Below are positions 24,777 to 33,357 of a stretch of 64,000 nt of DNA, piece by piece (the first letter of the stretch is position 1; each line of letters starts with the position of its first letter). The notes beneath the pieces were generated by a model. It made no database searches. It was given only the letters and a program-made list of their open reading frames with translations, and had not been told where the DNA came from. The DNA comes from Chitinophaga sp. CB10 (GTDB lineage: Bacteria; Bacteroidota; Bacteroidia; Chitinophagales; Chitinophagaceae), in the NCBI GenBank assembly GCA_001870995.2, contig MLAV02000007.1, positions 124,001-188,000 of the forward strand, written 5' to 3'. A program made the position numbers and the translations under genes.

Positions 24777-25501
24777 TATCGCTTATAGTTTTTGTAGAAA
24801 TCAGTAACGCGTTGCAGTATCAGCGCTTCATTGGCGCTGTTATAATCCAGGTAAGCCTCATAGCTGGCGTTTTCGCTGTAAAGCTTTTTCCAGGAGGCAG
24901 ATTTCATAAAAGGCTCGTACTTGTTCTGTTCCATCAGCTGCAGGAACACGGTAAGGAGGTCCAGGTCCTTTTTGTCCCTGTTGTAAAAGTCGACGAGGAA
25001 AGGGATCATTTCCACAGCGTTCATCTCCAGGATGGCCTCTTTGTAATTGCACCCTATCCGCTTGCTGCGCAGCGCAGACTCTTTGATCAGCGCGCAAACA
25101 CTGTCCTTGTTTTCCACGAGGAAGTCCGCCTGGCGCTTGCTCCAGATGAAATCCCCGAAGGAGCTGGGAATACGGGAGAATATCTTTTTATTTTCATCCA
25201 TCACCGGCGGTACCGCATCGCAGTTCTGCGCATAAGTTTCCGGATGGATCATATGATAGGTGAATTTTTCCCGGAGGGAAAGCGAGAGGTAATCCCGGGA
25301 GCTGAGCGCCTCCGCCTCATCAGCGTCCGGTTGGATCTTTGCGATCATTTCCTTCACTTTGGCAAGGCCGTAAGGCGGTATGGATTTCCGGAACCGGGCT
25401 TCATGATACGCCATGCTTTCTTTGCTCGGCATAGGGTATTCCTGGGCTAACAGCGTACGAAAGGGCAACAGCGACAATAATCCTAAAAATAAAAATTTCA
25501 T
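24776..25501 (-). CDS. Secreted protein of unknown function, coupled to the FGE-like gene
   Basis: A 241-residue protein with a signal peptide (MKFLFLGLLSLLPFRTLLAQ). The mature part is helical, with cysteines at AQNCDAV, DSVCALI and RIGCNYK. Not recognised. ATG 25501 is used because the signal peptide starts there; the upstream frame lacks a plausible start. The stop codon shares a base with the FGE-like ATG, so the two products probably act together in the periplasm. It could be a target or partner of the FGE-like protein. Confidence 0.6.
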   Translation of the reverse strand: MKFLFLGLLSLLPFRTLLAQEYPMPSKESMAYHEARFRKSIPPYGLAKVKEMIAKIQPDADEAEALSSRDYLSLSLREKFTYHMIHPETYAQNCDAVPPVMDENKKIFSRIPSSFGDFIWSKRQADFLVENKDSVCALIKESALRSKRIGCNYKEAILEMNAVEMIPFLVDFYNRDKKDLDLLTVFLQLMEQNKYEPFMKSASWKKLYSENASYEAYLDYNSANEALILQRVTDFYKNYKR

Positions 25502-25571
25502 GTAGAAATGGTATGGTGAACCGTAAAAATAAGGATTTAGGGGAAGACGCGGATGTTTTCCCCTAACCTGC

Positions 25572-26012
25572 CTACACTTCTTCCGAGAGCGACTTAATAA
25601 CGCCAAGTGCCTGGGGCCATACTTTTTCAAAGAAGTCCTTGTATTCGGCAGCAATGTCCATGCTGACATTCAGCCGGGTGCCGCCATCTTCTTCCTTCAG
25701 CTCATAGTTCTCCATCGCCCCGATCCATTCTTTGGACTTATCATCCGGCAGCTCTTCCTTGCCGTTGAATATCATCCCCAGGTGGCGGATCGACATGAAT
25801 TTTTCCGGTACGTTGTCTACGATTTCCGCTACCATGCCTTCATTGTTCTTGTTGAGGAACAGCACCCTGCTACCTTTTTTCCAGTCCGTTTCCGCGCGGG
25901 AACCTTCGCTGAAAGGGGCCGTCCACAAAGGGTAGGAATCTTCGTCCCAGAGTACGTCCCAAACAATATGCGGCGTGGCATTGATGTGTACGGTGTAGTG
26001 CATTCTTTCCAT
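25572..26012 (-). CDS. SRPBCC-family protein (AHSA1-like)
   Basis: A 146-residue protein of the START/AHSA1 hydrophobic-pocket fold: MHYTVHINATPHIVWDVLWD, YPLWTAPFSEGSRAETDWKK and a C-terminal helix with FFEKVWPQALGVIKSLSEE. Substrate unknown. The start could be the Met at 26012 or 26003. A terminator-like hairpin separates it from the DoxX gene upstream. Confidence 0.85.
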   Translation of the reverse strand: MERMHYTVHINATPHIVWDVLWDEDSYPLWTAPFSEGSRAETDWKKGSRVLFLNKNNEGMVAEIVDNVPEKFMSIRHLGMIFNGKEELPDDKSKEWIGAMENYELKEEDGGTRLNVSMDIAAEYKDFFEKVWPQALGVIKSLSEEV

Positions 26013-26074
26013 AAGCGGCTGTTTAAGTTTATACTTAGATAACAACCGGGATGGCAGGGAGTTCATTAAACGCA

Positions 26075-26105
26075 AACATCCGGAAGCGCGCAGCCCCCGG
26101 ATGTT
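26075..26105 (-). terminator. Hairpin after the DoxX gene
   Basis: AACATCCGG and CCGGATGTT pair over a 13-base loop, 25 bp past the DoxX stop. The T-run on the minus strand is weak, so it may be only a partial terminator. Confidence 0.6.
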
Positions 26106-26129
26106 GTGCAAAGTCGCTTTACCAATGAC

Positions 26130-26510
26130 TTATTTGGTCAGCATCAGCTGATACTTATGTCTGTTCTCGATGATCACCCAGATGTTGATCAGCATCATCA
26201 CGCCGGCAATAGGCAGGCCGGATGGCGCGTTGAAAATATTGGTGAGCAATACGCCTACCATAACCGGCAGGATGACAATAGCGCCCAGGGCCCTTGTTCT
26301 GGCGGGGATAAAGAGTATTCCACCGATGATCTCAATAGCGCCCACGAGCGGCATCAGCCATTCCACCTGCATGAAGGCAGTCATCAGTTTCATGAGTTCC
26401 GGCGGCATATCCTTTGGCGCCGGCATGTAGTTGAAGAATTTGTTCAGACCCGCGTTGATGTACATCAGTCCGAAAAGAAGGCTGACAACGAACAGGATTT
26501 TGTTTTTCAT
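26130..26510 (-). CDS. DoxX-like membrane protein
   Basis: A 126-residue inner-membrane protein with four TM helices: ILFVVSLLFGLMYINAGLNK, MPLVGAIEIIGGILFIPAR, AIVILPVMVGVLLTNIF and AGVMMLINIWVIIENR. These match DoxX/DoxD-type proteins. Function unknown, sometimes linked to oxidative stress. Start ATG 26510, inside the gap that holds the inverted repeat. Follows ArsR and SRPBCC genes in the same direction, a common combination in this phylum. Confidence 0.85.
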   Translation of the reverse strand: MKNKILFVVSLLFGLMYINAGLNKFFNYMPAPKDMPPELMKLMTAFMQVEWLMPLVGAIEIIGGILFIPARTRALGAIVILPVMVGVLLTNIFNAPSGLPIAGVMMLINIWVIIENRHKYQLMLTK

Positions 26511-26532
26511 AGACGTTAATTGTAGGTTGAAG

Positions 26533-26567
26533 ACATTTATGCAGTCGACGATCGACTGCATAAATGT
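26533..26567. repeat. Perfect 16-bp inverted repeat between the SRPBCC and DoxX genes
   Basis: ACATTTATGCAGTCGA and TCGACTGCATAAATGT are exact complements around a 3-base CGA loop. It lies 7 bp past the SRPBCC stop and 22 bp before the DoxX start. There is no T-run after it on the minus strand, so it is not a simple terminator; it could be an operator or an mRNA processing/stability hairpin. Confidence 0.8.
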
Positions 26568-26574
26568 AAACATC

Positions 26575-27078
26575 TTATTTTTTTCCTGCGGCAAATTTTT
26601 CGTCCAGCTGTTCCATGGCCATAGACAATCCTTCTTTGAAGCCCATCTGGATGGTAGCTTCCAGGTCTTCCAGCTTTTCGTAGGTGATCACAAATTCCAC
26701 GATCGTCCTTTCCCCCTGGGGCTGAAACGTTACTTTCCAGTTAGCCTGTGGCATGTTGGTGTTGATGGTACCTTCCGCGTCAGTAAAGGCGTCCTGCACG
26801 TCAAAGCCCTGTTGCGGCGTTACCGACCTGTACCGGGCAATAGCCCAGTGTTCTTCCCCTTCAGGGCCTACCATGGCGTAGCGCCACTCGCCGCCCGGGC
26901 GGAAGTCCATATGCTTGGTGCGGGCCTTCCAGGGGCGCGGCGCCCACCACTGGTCCAGGTATTCGCTTTTCGTATAGGCGTCCCATACCATGGATACCGG
27001 CGCATCGAATTCCCGCTTGATGAGGATCGATTTGTTTGCTTTATCGACGGTGAAGTCGAATGTGAGGTTACTTCTCAT
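26575..27078 (-). CDS. SRPBCC-family protein (AHSA1 domain)
   Basis: A 167-residue AHSA1/START-fold protein: LIKREFDAPVSMVWDAYTKS, DQWWAPRPW, HMDFRPGGEWRYAMVGPEG, and C-terminal MGFKEGLSMAMEQLDEKFA. Binds an unknown hydrophobic ligand. It overlaps the ArsR gene by 11 bp and is the classic partner in ArsR-AHSA1 pairs. Confidence 0.92.
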   Translation of the reverse strand: MRSNLTFDFTVDKANKSILIKREFDAPVSMVWDAYTKSEYLDQWWAPRPWKARTKHMDFRPGGEWRYAMVGPEGEEHWAIARYRSVTPQQGFDVQDAFTDAEGTINTNMPQANWKVTFQPQGERTIVEFVITYEKLEDLEATIQMGFKEGLSMAMEQLDEKFAAGKK

Positions 27079-27394
27079 TTCTTTGCTTTTTTATAGTTAA
27101 CAGAACTTTGTCCAATTCGGTAAAACGGTCTTCCCAGATCTTGCGGAACTGTTCCAGCCATTTGTCCACCTCTCCCATTTTCGCGCCATTAAGTTCATAA
27201 ATGACCTCCCTGCCTGATTGGGCCTGCGTTACCAGCTCGCATTCCGCCAGGATCTGCAGGTGCTTGGATACCGCCTGCCGGGTGATGTCGAAATGCGCTG
27301 CAATGGCATTTGGCGTCATGGCCTGGGCCGCTATCAGCAGGATGATGGCGCGGCGGGTAGGGTCAGCTATTGCCTGAAAAACATCTCTTCTCAT
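27068..27394 (-). CDS. ArsR-family transcriptional regulator
   Basis: A 108-residue winged helix-turn-helix protein: VFQAIADPTRRAIILLIAAQ, AIAAHFDITRQAVSKHLQIL and a wing SGREVIYELN. No metal-binding cysteine motif (ELCVCDL) is present, fitting the non-metal ArsR group that controls SRPBCC genes. It likely represses its own operon through the two palindromes at 27454-27493. Confidence 0.93.
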   Translation of the reverse strand: MRRDVFQAIADPTRRAIILLIAAQAMTPNAIAAHFDITRQAVSKHLQILAECELVTQAQSGREVIYELNGAKMGEVDKWLEQFRKIWEDRFTELDKVLLTIKKQRNEK

Positions 27395-27453
27395 GTGGTG
27401 AAAAATTAAGCGAACGATGGCTTGTAAATGAAATCACTCCTTAAACCATTTAA

Positions 27454-27493
27454 GCAACCGTTCAGTTGCAAATATAAGCAACCGATCGGTTGC
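27454..27493 (-). promoter_or_regulatory. Two palindromic operator-like repeats upstream of the ArsR operon
   Basis: GCAACCGTTCAGTTGC (27454-27469) and the perfect palindrome GCAACCGATCGGTTGC (27478-27493) are 24 bp apart start to start and 60-100 bp upstream of the ArsR ATG. Two matching sites at this distance are the usual arrangement for ArsR autoregulation. The GH43 gene starts 92 bp away on the other side and might also be affected. Confidence 0.75.
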
Positions 27494-27584
27494 GCCAAAT
27501 ATTTTTTTTGGGGGGAAAAGAAAACCGAATCCGTTTATATCTTTGCACAATCGATTTAGCAAACTCACATTCTCAATCAGCCTT

Positions 27585-28586
27585 ATGAAAAAATCGCTTT
27601 TGTTACTCATCCTGGCAGCGATAAACGTAGCCGGAACAGCCCAGCAGAAACAAGGGCCCGGAAAGTCCGCCGTACAGCCAGCCTACTCCGGCAACCCGCT
27701 CTTCCCCGGCTGGTATGCCGACCCGGAAGCCGTCATCTTCGGTAAATCCTACTGCATCTACCCTACCTACTCCGCCGCCTACGCAAAGCAGGTATTCTTT
27801 GACGCCTTCTCCTCTCCCAACCTCACCCGCTGGACCAAACACGAACGCATCCTCGACACCAGCGCCGTCAAATGGGCCAAATACGCCCTCTGGGCGCCGG
27901 CCATCGTGGAAAAGGACAAACGGTATTTCCTCTTCTTCGGCGCAAACGATATTCAAAGCGATTCCGCCAAAGGCGGTATAGGCGTAGCCGTAGCCAACAA
28001 CCCCGCCGGCCCGTTTAAAGATTACCTCGGCCACCCGCTGGTAGACAAGTTCCACAACGGCGCGCAACCGATCGATCAATACGTATTCAAAGACAAGGAC
28101 GGCCAGTACTACCTCATTTACGGCGGCTGGAAACACTGCAACATCGCCAAACTGAAAAATGATTTCACCGGCTTTATCCCTTTTGAAGATGGCAATACCT
28201 TCAGGGAAATTACACCGGATAAATACGTGGAAGGCCCCTGCATGTTCCTGAATAACGGCAAGTATTATTTCATGTGGTCCGAAGGCGGCTGGACCGGCCC
28301 CGACTACAGCGTGGCCTATGCCATTGCCGACAGTCCGACCGGCCCGTTCAAACGCATCGGCAAAATCCTGCAGCAGGATCCCGCCATCGCCAACGGCGCC
28401 GGCCATCATTCCATCATCCACAACACGAAAGCGAACAAATGGTACATCGTGTACCATCGCCGCCCGCTGACGGAGAAGGCCGCCAATTCAAGGGAAACCT
28501 GTATAGAAGAATTATTTTTTGATAAAGAGGGGTTGATCAAACCGGTAACAATCACTACAAAAGGCGTGCAGGCGCAAACGTTATAA
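27585..28586 (+). CDS. Secreted glycoside hydrolase, GH43 family
   Basis: A 333-residue enzyme with a signal peptide (to AGTAQQ). Five-bladed propeller catalytic residues are visible: general-base D46 in WYADPEAV, pKa-modulating D164 in QPIDQY and general-acid E216 in YVEGPCM. Family length and motifs fit alpha-L-arabinofuranosidase or beta-xylosidase activity in the periplasm, on hemicellulose or pectin side chains. Start at ATG 27585. No SusC/SusD genes are adjacent, so it is an isolated enzyme. A terminator follows. Exact substrate unknown. Confidence 0.9.
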   Translation: MKKSLLLLILAAINVAGTAQQKQGPGKSAVQPAYSGNPLFPGWYADPEAVIFGKSYCIYPTYSAAYAKQVFFDAFSSPNLTRWTKHERILDTSAVKWAKYALWAPAIVEKDKRYFLFFGANDIQSDSAKGGIGVAVANNPAGPFKDYLGHPLVDKFHNGAQPIDQYVFKDKDGQYYLIYGGWKHCNIAKLKNDFTGFIPFEDGNTFREITPDKYVEGPCMFLNNGKYYFMWSEGGWTGPDYSVAYAIADSPTGPFKRIGKILQQDPAIANGAGHHSIIHNTKANKWYIVYHRRPLTEKAANSRETCIEELFFDKEGLIKPVTITTKGVQAQTL

Positions 28587-28618
28587 CTCAGTGACTATTC
28601 CAATTTAACAGAAGCTAT

Positions 28619-28641
28619 ATGCCCCTGCATTTGCGGGGCAT
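28619..28641 (+). terminator. Rho-independent terminator after the GH43 gene
   Basis: ATGCCCC pairs with GGGGCAT over a 9-base loop and is followed by TTTATTTAT. Confidence 0.85.
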
Positions 28642-28646
28642 TTTAT

Positions 28647-29123
28647 TTATGCGGAATGCCGGGCCCGTATCACTTTCTTGATGATCACGATCTGCCCCAG
28701 ATGATAATGCGTATGTTCCGACAGGCCTACCAAATTCCTGAAATAATTACCATACTTCTCCTCGCCAAAGTGCGCTTCCAGCACGCCCGCTTCCAACCGG
28801 CCAATAGCGGCATGTAATTGCTCCGCCTCATGTAACACCTTTTCCAGCAAAGCTTTCCACTCCGCCTCAGATTGTATGGCCGGCGTTTCCCAGCTTGCTT
28901 TATCACTTGCCACCAATGGCCCGCCCTGCAATACCTTGCGGATAGGCTCCATGTAATAGGTCATGTGATATACCAGTGCAGCAATCGTGTTGAGGTCGTA
29001 CACTTTAGTCGTAGCCTCCTGCCAGGTGACATCCGCCAGGGTGTCCCGGAAGTTTACCGTCGTCCAGTTACCCCCGAAATATACGTCCCGGTTGTGTTTG
29101 GCGATTTGATGGATGATGGACAT
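28647..29123 (-). CDS. DinB-like protein
   Basis: A 158-residue four-helix protein of the DinB/YfiT superfamily. Likely metal-binding histidines are H53 in LVYHMTYYM and the C-terminal pair in HTHYHLGQIVIIKK. These enzymes act as thiol-dependent S-transferases (mycothiol or bacillithiol) or are of unknown function. Its stop codon lies 6 bp past the GH43 terminator, so the genes are convergent. Confidence 0.85.
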   Translation of the reverse strand: MSIIHQIAKHNRDVYFGGNWTTVNFRDTLADVTWQEATTKVYDLNTIAALVYHMTYYMEPIRKVLQGGPLVASDKASWETPAIQSEAEWKALLEKVLHEAEQLHAAIGRLEAGVLEAHFGEEKYGNYFRNLVGLSEHTHYHLGQIVIIKKVIRARHSA

Positions 29124-29152
29124 ATGATTAAGGTTTGCCTGTATAAATTTAA

Positions 29153-29186
29153 GGAGAATTCAATGCCCGCTGGCATTAAATTCTCC
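29153..29186 (-). terminator. Long stem-loop after the Pnkp gene
   Basis: GGAGAATTCAATGCC pairs with GGCATTAAATTCTCC over 4 bases: a 15-bp stem with one wobble pair, followed on the minus strand by TTAAATTT. It starts 14 bp past the Pnkp stop codon. Confidence 0.85.
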
Positions 29187-29200
29187 CCTAAAAAATAATA

Positions 29201-31822
29201 TTACAACCTGGGGTCCACAGGCTCCGACTCCAACGCCAGCAGGCCAAACACCTGCCGGTGTACCTGTTGTAACGGCGCCCCCTCTACGAAAAGATGCAGC
29301 GCTTCCAGGCCCAAAGAAAACTCTCTTAGCGCCAGCGCACGCTTGTGCCCAAGTCCACGCTTACGCAGCCGGGCAAGGTTATCCGGGCTGTCGTATTCCG
29401 GACCATAAATAATGCGGAGGTATTCACTGCCCCTGATCTTTATCGCCGGTTGAATAATCCCATTATTGCCGACCTCCAAAAACTGGTAAGGCTTAATGAC
29501 CATGCCTTCTCCTCCGCCGGCAGTAAGCGTTTCCCACCATTGAATGGCGGCCGCTTCCTGGGCCGGGTCCGCCAGGTCGACCACCCGGTAAGGCGTTGGC
29601 AGCAGCAGCTGCGTATCCCCCGTACAGATATCGCGGATGGCCTGCATATGCCATTCGTGCGACTGATCGAACCAGGTTTTCCCTTCCGTAGCCAGTATAT
29701 GAAATGGCGCCAGCTTATAATCATTCACATCCTTTACCGGCCAGCAGTATTCCCGGTAAGCCTGTACAAACTTTTCAGCCTGCACCTGCCTGGTGGCGTA
29801 GTCCTTAAGCAGCTCCGCTGCAGGAGCCCCATTGCCTGCCGCCTGTTGCAACGCCTCCACCACAGCGGATAATGCGGTCGTGGCGGCCGCTCCCGTGGAA
29901 GCATACTGGTTGCTCAGCAATGCCTGCGCTTTAGCGCTCCATGGCATTAACTCCGCATCCAGGCATACCCAGTCCGTCTCAAATTTATCATAGAAGCCCG
30001 TTTGGATCAGCGCAGCATTTATCCTGCCGATAAATTCCTGCTCCAGCTTTTTATCGTTAAAGAAGGGCCGTCCTGTTCGCGTATATACGATACCGTTACC
30101 CTCTCCGCTGATGCCGAATCTCCGCTGTACAACCTCCTCATCCCTGCATATGATCACTACCGCACGGGAACCCATATGCTTCTCTTCGCATACTACCTGC
30201 CTGATCCCCGCATTACGGTACCAGGCAAAGCCTTCCGCTGGATGCTCCAGGTAATCGCCCAACGTACTGGTTTCAGCCGGCGACATGGTAGGCGGTAAAT
30301 AGATCATCCATTTCGGATTCACGCCGAAGCGACTCATCGCCTCCAATGCCACTACGGCATTTTCCTCCCGGATGGTTACGCTGTGTCCATAACGGGGCTG
30401 AAGGATTTGTTTGCCCAGCAGGTCCTTGATGTCCAGCATGTCGTCAAACTGCTGTTGCAGCGACAAAGGACTGCCGGCATTGTATCCTACAGGCCTGGCC
30501 GGCAAAGCATATTGCTCCAGCGCAGGCACCTCCACCAGCTCCCGCTCCGGATAGCGCAGTGCGGTAAGCGCTCCGCCAAATACACACCCGGTATCTATGT
30601 CGATCGTGTTATTCAACCATTGTGCGGCAGGCACAGGAGTATGGCCATATACAACCATCGCCCTGCCACTATATTCCAACGCCCAGTTATAACGTACCGG
30701 CAGCCCGAACTCGTCGATTTCCCCGGTGGTTTCCCCAAACAGGCAGAATTCTCTCACCTGGCCGGAGCCGCGGCCATGCATCTCTTCACGCAGCCCGGCA
30801 TGAGCCACCACCAGCTTTCCGTCGTCCAACACATAATGGCTTACCAACCCATCAATAAACAGGCTGACATCTGTGAGGAATGCCGGATCAGCATCCTTTA
30901 ATTGTTCCACCGTTTTTTCGAGCCCGTGGCGCAATTTCACATCCTTACCTTCCAGGTAACGCTTCAACTTCACATCATGGTTCCCCGGCACACAATAGCC
31001 ATGGCCGTTTTTTACGATATCCATCGCCAGGCGCAGCACCTGCGGCGAGTCAGGGCCGCGGTCTACCAGGTCGCCCAGGAACACCGGCTTACGTTTTACC
31101 GTATAGCCGTCACCGTTGGTTACCAGCGGTGCATCCAACAGGCGGGCCTGCTCCCTGTCCACCCTGTAACCCAGCTTTTCCAGCAGCAGGCAAAGCTCCG
31201 TATAACAGCCGTGTACGTCCCCTATAATATCAAACGGACCATGGTCATGTTTGAAATCGGAATAGAGTTTTTCCCGATGGATAAAGCTGATGCGATCCAT
31301 CTCTTCAACAGAAGATAGCTCCACCACCTGTCGAAATCCCTCTTTTCGCAGGTGGCGCAAACTGCGCCTGAGCAGCCCAATCTGCTGCGGGATCACATGC
31401 TGTCCCAACGCACGGTCAGTTCTTGTTTTATTCCTTGCCTGGCAAATACTTTCTGGGGTATTCAGCACAATAGCAACCGGCAATACATGGTATTCCCGGG
31501 CCAGGGCAATCCAGTCCTTACGCGCATCCGGTTGTACGTTGGTCGCGTCTATCACCGTGAGCATGCCACGTTTCAGGCGTTTGGCGGCAATAAACCTCGC
31601 CAGCTCAAACGCTTCTTTCGTAACGGACTGGTTATTTTCATCATCTGCAATCAATCCCCTGCACACGTCAGAGGAAATTATTTCAGTAGGTTTGAATATT
31701 CTTCGGGCAAAGGTTGATTTACCGGAACCGGATGCGCCGATTAGCAATACGAGCGATAGCTCCGGTATATGAAGGGTATCTTTTTCTTTGGGTATTCGTG
31801 TCATAATCCACTGCTTCATCAA
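29201..31822 (-). CDS. pnkp: Polynucleotide kinase-phosphatase-ligase, bacterial RNA repair enzyme Pnkp
   Basis: An 873-residue three-module protein matching bacterial Pnkp. N-terminal 5'-kinase with P-loop GASGSGKST (29-37). A central metallophosphatase with GDVHGCYTEL (~200), GDLVDRGPDS and GNHD. A C-terminal adenylyltransferase with the lysine-nucleotide motif EKHMGSR (~548). In known systems it heals 2',3'-cyclic-phosphate and 5'-OH ends of ribotoxin-cut RNA, and with Hen1 ligates and 2'-O-methylates the junction. Its ATG overlaps the Hen1 stop (ATGA). Full family length (known Pnkp about 850-870). I kept the first Met since it gives the 4-base overlap. Confidence 0.95.
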   Translation of the reverse strand: MMKQWIMTRIPKEKDTLHIPELSLVLLIGASGSGKSTFARRIFKPTEIISSDVCRGLIADDENNQSVTKEAFELARFIAAKRLKRGMLTVIDATNVQPDARKDWIALAREYHVLPVAIVLNTPESICQARNKTRTDRALGQHVIPQQIGLLRRSLRHLRKEGFRQVVELSSVEEMDRISFIHREKLYSDFKHDHGPFDIIGDVHGCYTELCLLLEKLGYRVDREQARLLDAPLVTNGDGYTVKRKPVFLGDLVDRGPDSPQVLRLAMDIVKNGHGYCVPGNHDVKLKRYLEGKDVKLRHGLEKTVEQLKDADPAFLTDVSLFIDGLVSHYVLDDGKLVVAHAGLREEMHGRGSGQVREFCLFGETTGEIDEFGLPVRYNWALEYSGRAMVVYGHTPVPAAQWLNNTIDIDTGCVFGGALTALRYPERELVEVPALEQYALPARPVGYNAGSPLSLQQQFDDMLDIKDLLGKQILQPRYGHSVTIREENAVVALEAMSRFGVNPKWMIYLPPTMSPAETSTLGDYLEHPAEGFAWYRNAGIRQVVCEEKHMGSRAVVIICRDEEVVQRRFGISGEGNGIVYTRTGRPFFNDKKLEQEFIGRINAALIQTGFYDKFETDWVCLDAELMPWSAKAQALLSNQYASTGAAATTALSAVVEALQQAAGNGAPAAELLKDYATRQVQAEKFVQAYREYCWPVKDVNDYKLAPFHILATEGKTWFDQSHEWHMQAIRDICTGDTQLLLPTPYRVVDLADPAQEAAAIQWWETLTAGGGEGMVIKPYQFLEVGNNGIIQPAIKIRGSEYLRIIYGPEYDSPDNLARLRKRGLGHKRALALREFSLGLEALHLFVEGAPLQQVHRQVFGLLALESEPVDPRL

Positions 31823-33198
31823 TTCGTCAATAAGTTGAAAAGCGCCAGCTGGCTGGGCCCTCCGTAAGTTTCATGCAGCTCGCCAAGGTCCCGGAAGGAT
31901 ACGGCATAACCGCACCTTTCCGCCACCGCCTCCGCCCATTCCCGGAACTGCGCACGGGTCCATTCAAAGCGGTGATCCGCATGGCGGAAACTGCCAGGCT
32001 GCATTTTTTCAAACAGCACGTTATAGGCTGCGTTCACCGTAGTAATGATCAAATGCTTCGGGCGCGCAGTGCCAAACACTGCTTTTTCAAGGGCCGGCAG
32101 CCGCTGCTCATCCAGGTGTTCTATTACCTCCACTAGCACTGCCGCGTCAAACCCGGCAATGCGATGATCCCTGTAGGTCAGCGCTCCCTGTATCAGTTGT
32201 ATCCGGTCCTTTTGCGACGCTGGCAGCTTGTCCAGTTTCAGCTTCGACTGCGCAATCTCAAGGGAACGCAGGCTCACGTCCATCCCCAGTATCCGTGTGA
32301 AAGAAGGCTGGTCCTTCAACAACCGTAACAACTTTCCTTCGCCACAGCCTAAGTCCGCCACCGTTTTTACAGATAGCTCCAACAGCATATCCACCACCGT
32401 TTGTAAACGGACGTCATGCAGGCGCAGCTTATCTTTCAGCGGCTTTTCCGCTGGCGTTTCCGCTATCTCCTCTTTTAATACCACCTCCAGCGCCTGGCGC
32501 GTAAGTGGCCCAAGATGACGGAGATAACGGCGTGTAATCAATTCCGAAGCAGGATGCGTGTCAAGCCATCCTTTCCCCTTCTCTGCCAGTTTCTCAATTT
32601 CATGATCGCCTATGTAATAATGTTTATCATTATCACAAACGGGCAGCAGGATATAGAGGTGCGTAAGCGCCTGCTGTAATCGCAGCGTATGCCGTAACGT
32701 CACTGTAAAATAACGGCTGTTACCCCATTCCGGGAATTGGGGATCCAATGGTACCGCAGTAGCCAGCACTTCGTAACCAAGCGGCTCAAACAATTCCCGC
32801 AGCAGCGCTTCCCCTCCTCTTACAGGCAGTACGCTGATATTGATTTCCAGGGGCAGCGCTTCTTCAGCCAGCAAAGGCTTATCCCGGCATCTGCCATTCA
32901 TGGCGGAGGAATATGCCTGCGCAATAGCGGCACTCATAAACGACGAAGCCACATACGGCCGGTCATTTACATACTGATCCAATGCAAATTCATTGCTGTC
33001 TGCTCCTTTCCTGACAAGTGCCACCGGGTCAATGTCCAGTAACAACGCTGCGGTGCAGGAGTGATCGGTAGCTTCAGGATAAAAAATGTGGACTTTGCCG
33101 GCTGAAAGTGGAAACTGTTGCACCTTTGCAGGGTGTTTGTGCAACAGGTAGCCAAGGTCGGTCGCGGGGTAACGGGTTGTTTTAATTGTCAATAACAT
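31819..33198 (-). CDS. hen1: Hen1-type 3'-terminal RNA ribose 2'-O-methyltransferase
   Basis: A 459-residue protein with the bacterial Hen1 layout: an N-terminal ligase-activating domain (residues ~1-240, MLLTIKTTRYPATDLGYLLH, KVHIFYPEA) and a C-terminal methyltransferase with SAM motif DLGCGEGKLL (~284) and the metal-binding set EVIEHLDE plus HADHRFEW. It marks repaired 3' ends with a 2'-O-methyl group and, in the studied system, activates the Pnkp ligase. First gene of the two-gene cassette; stop overlaps the Pnkp start. An 18-bp palindrome lies 11 bp upstream of the start codon. Confidence 0.95.
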   Translation of the reverse strand: MLLTIKTTRYPATDLGYLLHKHPAKVQQFPLSAGKVHIFYPEATDHSCTAALLLDIDPVALVRKGADSNEFALDQYVNDRPYVASSFMSAAIAQAYSSAMNGRCRDKPLLAEEALPLEINISVLPVRGGEALLRELFEPLGYEVLATAVPLDPQFPEWGNSRYFTVTLRHTLRLQQALTHLYILLPVCDNDKHYYIGDHEIEKLAEKGKGWLDTHPASELITRRYLRHLGPLTRQALEVVLKEEIAETPAEKPLKDKLRLHDVRLQTVVDMLLELSVKTVADLGCGEGKLLRLLKDQPSFTRILGMDVSLRSLEIAQSKLKLDKLPASQKDRIQLIQGALTYRDHRIAGFDAAVLVEVIEHLDEQRLPALEKAVFGTARPKHLIITTVNAAYNVLFEKMQPGSFRHADHRFEWTRAQFREWAEAVAERCGYAVSFRDLGELHETYGGPSQLALFNLLTN

Positions 33199-33208
33199 CT
33201 GTCATCAC

Positions 33209-33226
33209 GTGTTTCCTTTGAAACAC
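33209..33226 (-). promoter_or_regulatory. Palindrome just upstream of the Hen1-Pnkp operon
   Basis: GTGTTTC-CTTT-GAAACAC is a perfect inverted repeat with 7-bp arms and a 4-base centre, immediately before the Hen1 start. It could be an operator that keeps RNA repair silent until damage. Confidence 0.5.
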
Positions 33227-33357
33227 CTAACTTTAAAAATTTGGCGCAAAATAACATTAAATATTTTTCAAATCAGGATTTTTTTGTAACTGAATAATTT
33301 TAGCCTGCCGCCGCCTGCAAGTCAAGCCCGCAAGCGGCGTGCATTTACACTTGATAT

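Noticed and set aside
27603..28457. 284-codon minus-strand frame over the GH43 gene
   Set aside because: Phe/Val/Gly/Ala-rich antisense product without domain; GH43 catalytic residues are intact on the plus strand.
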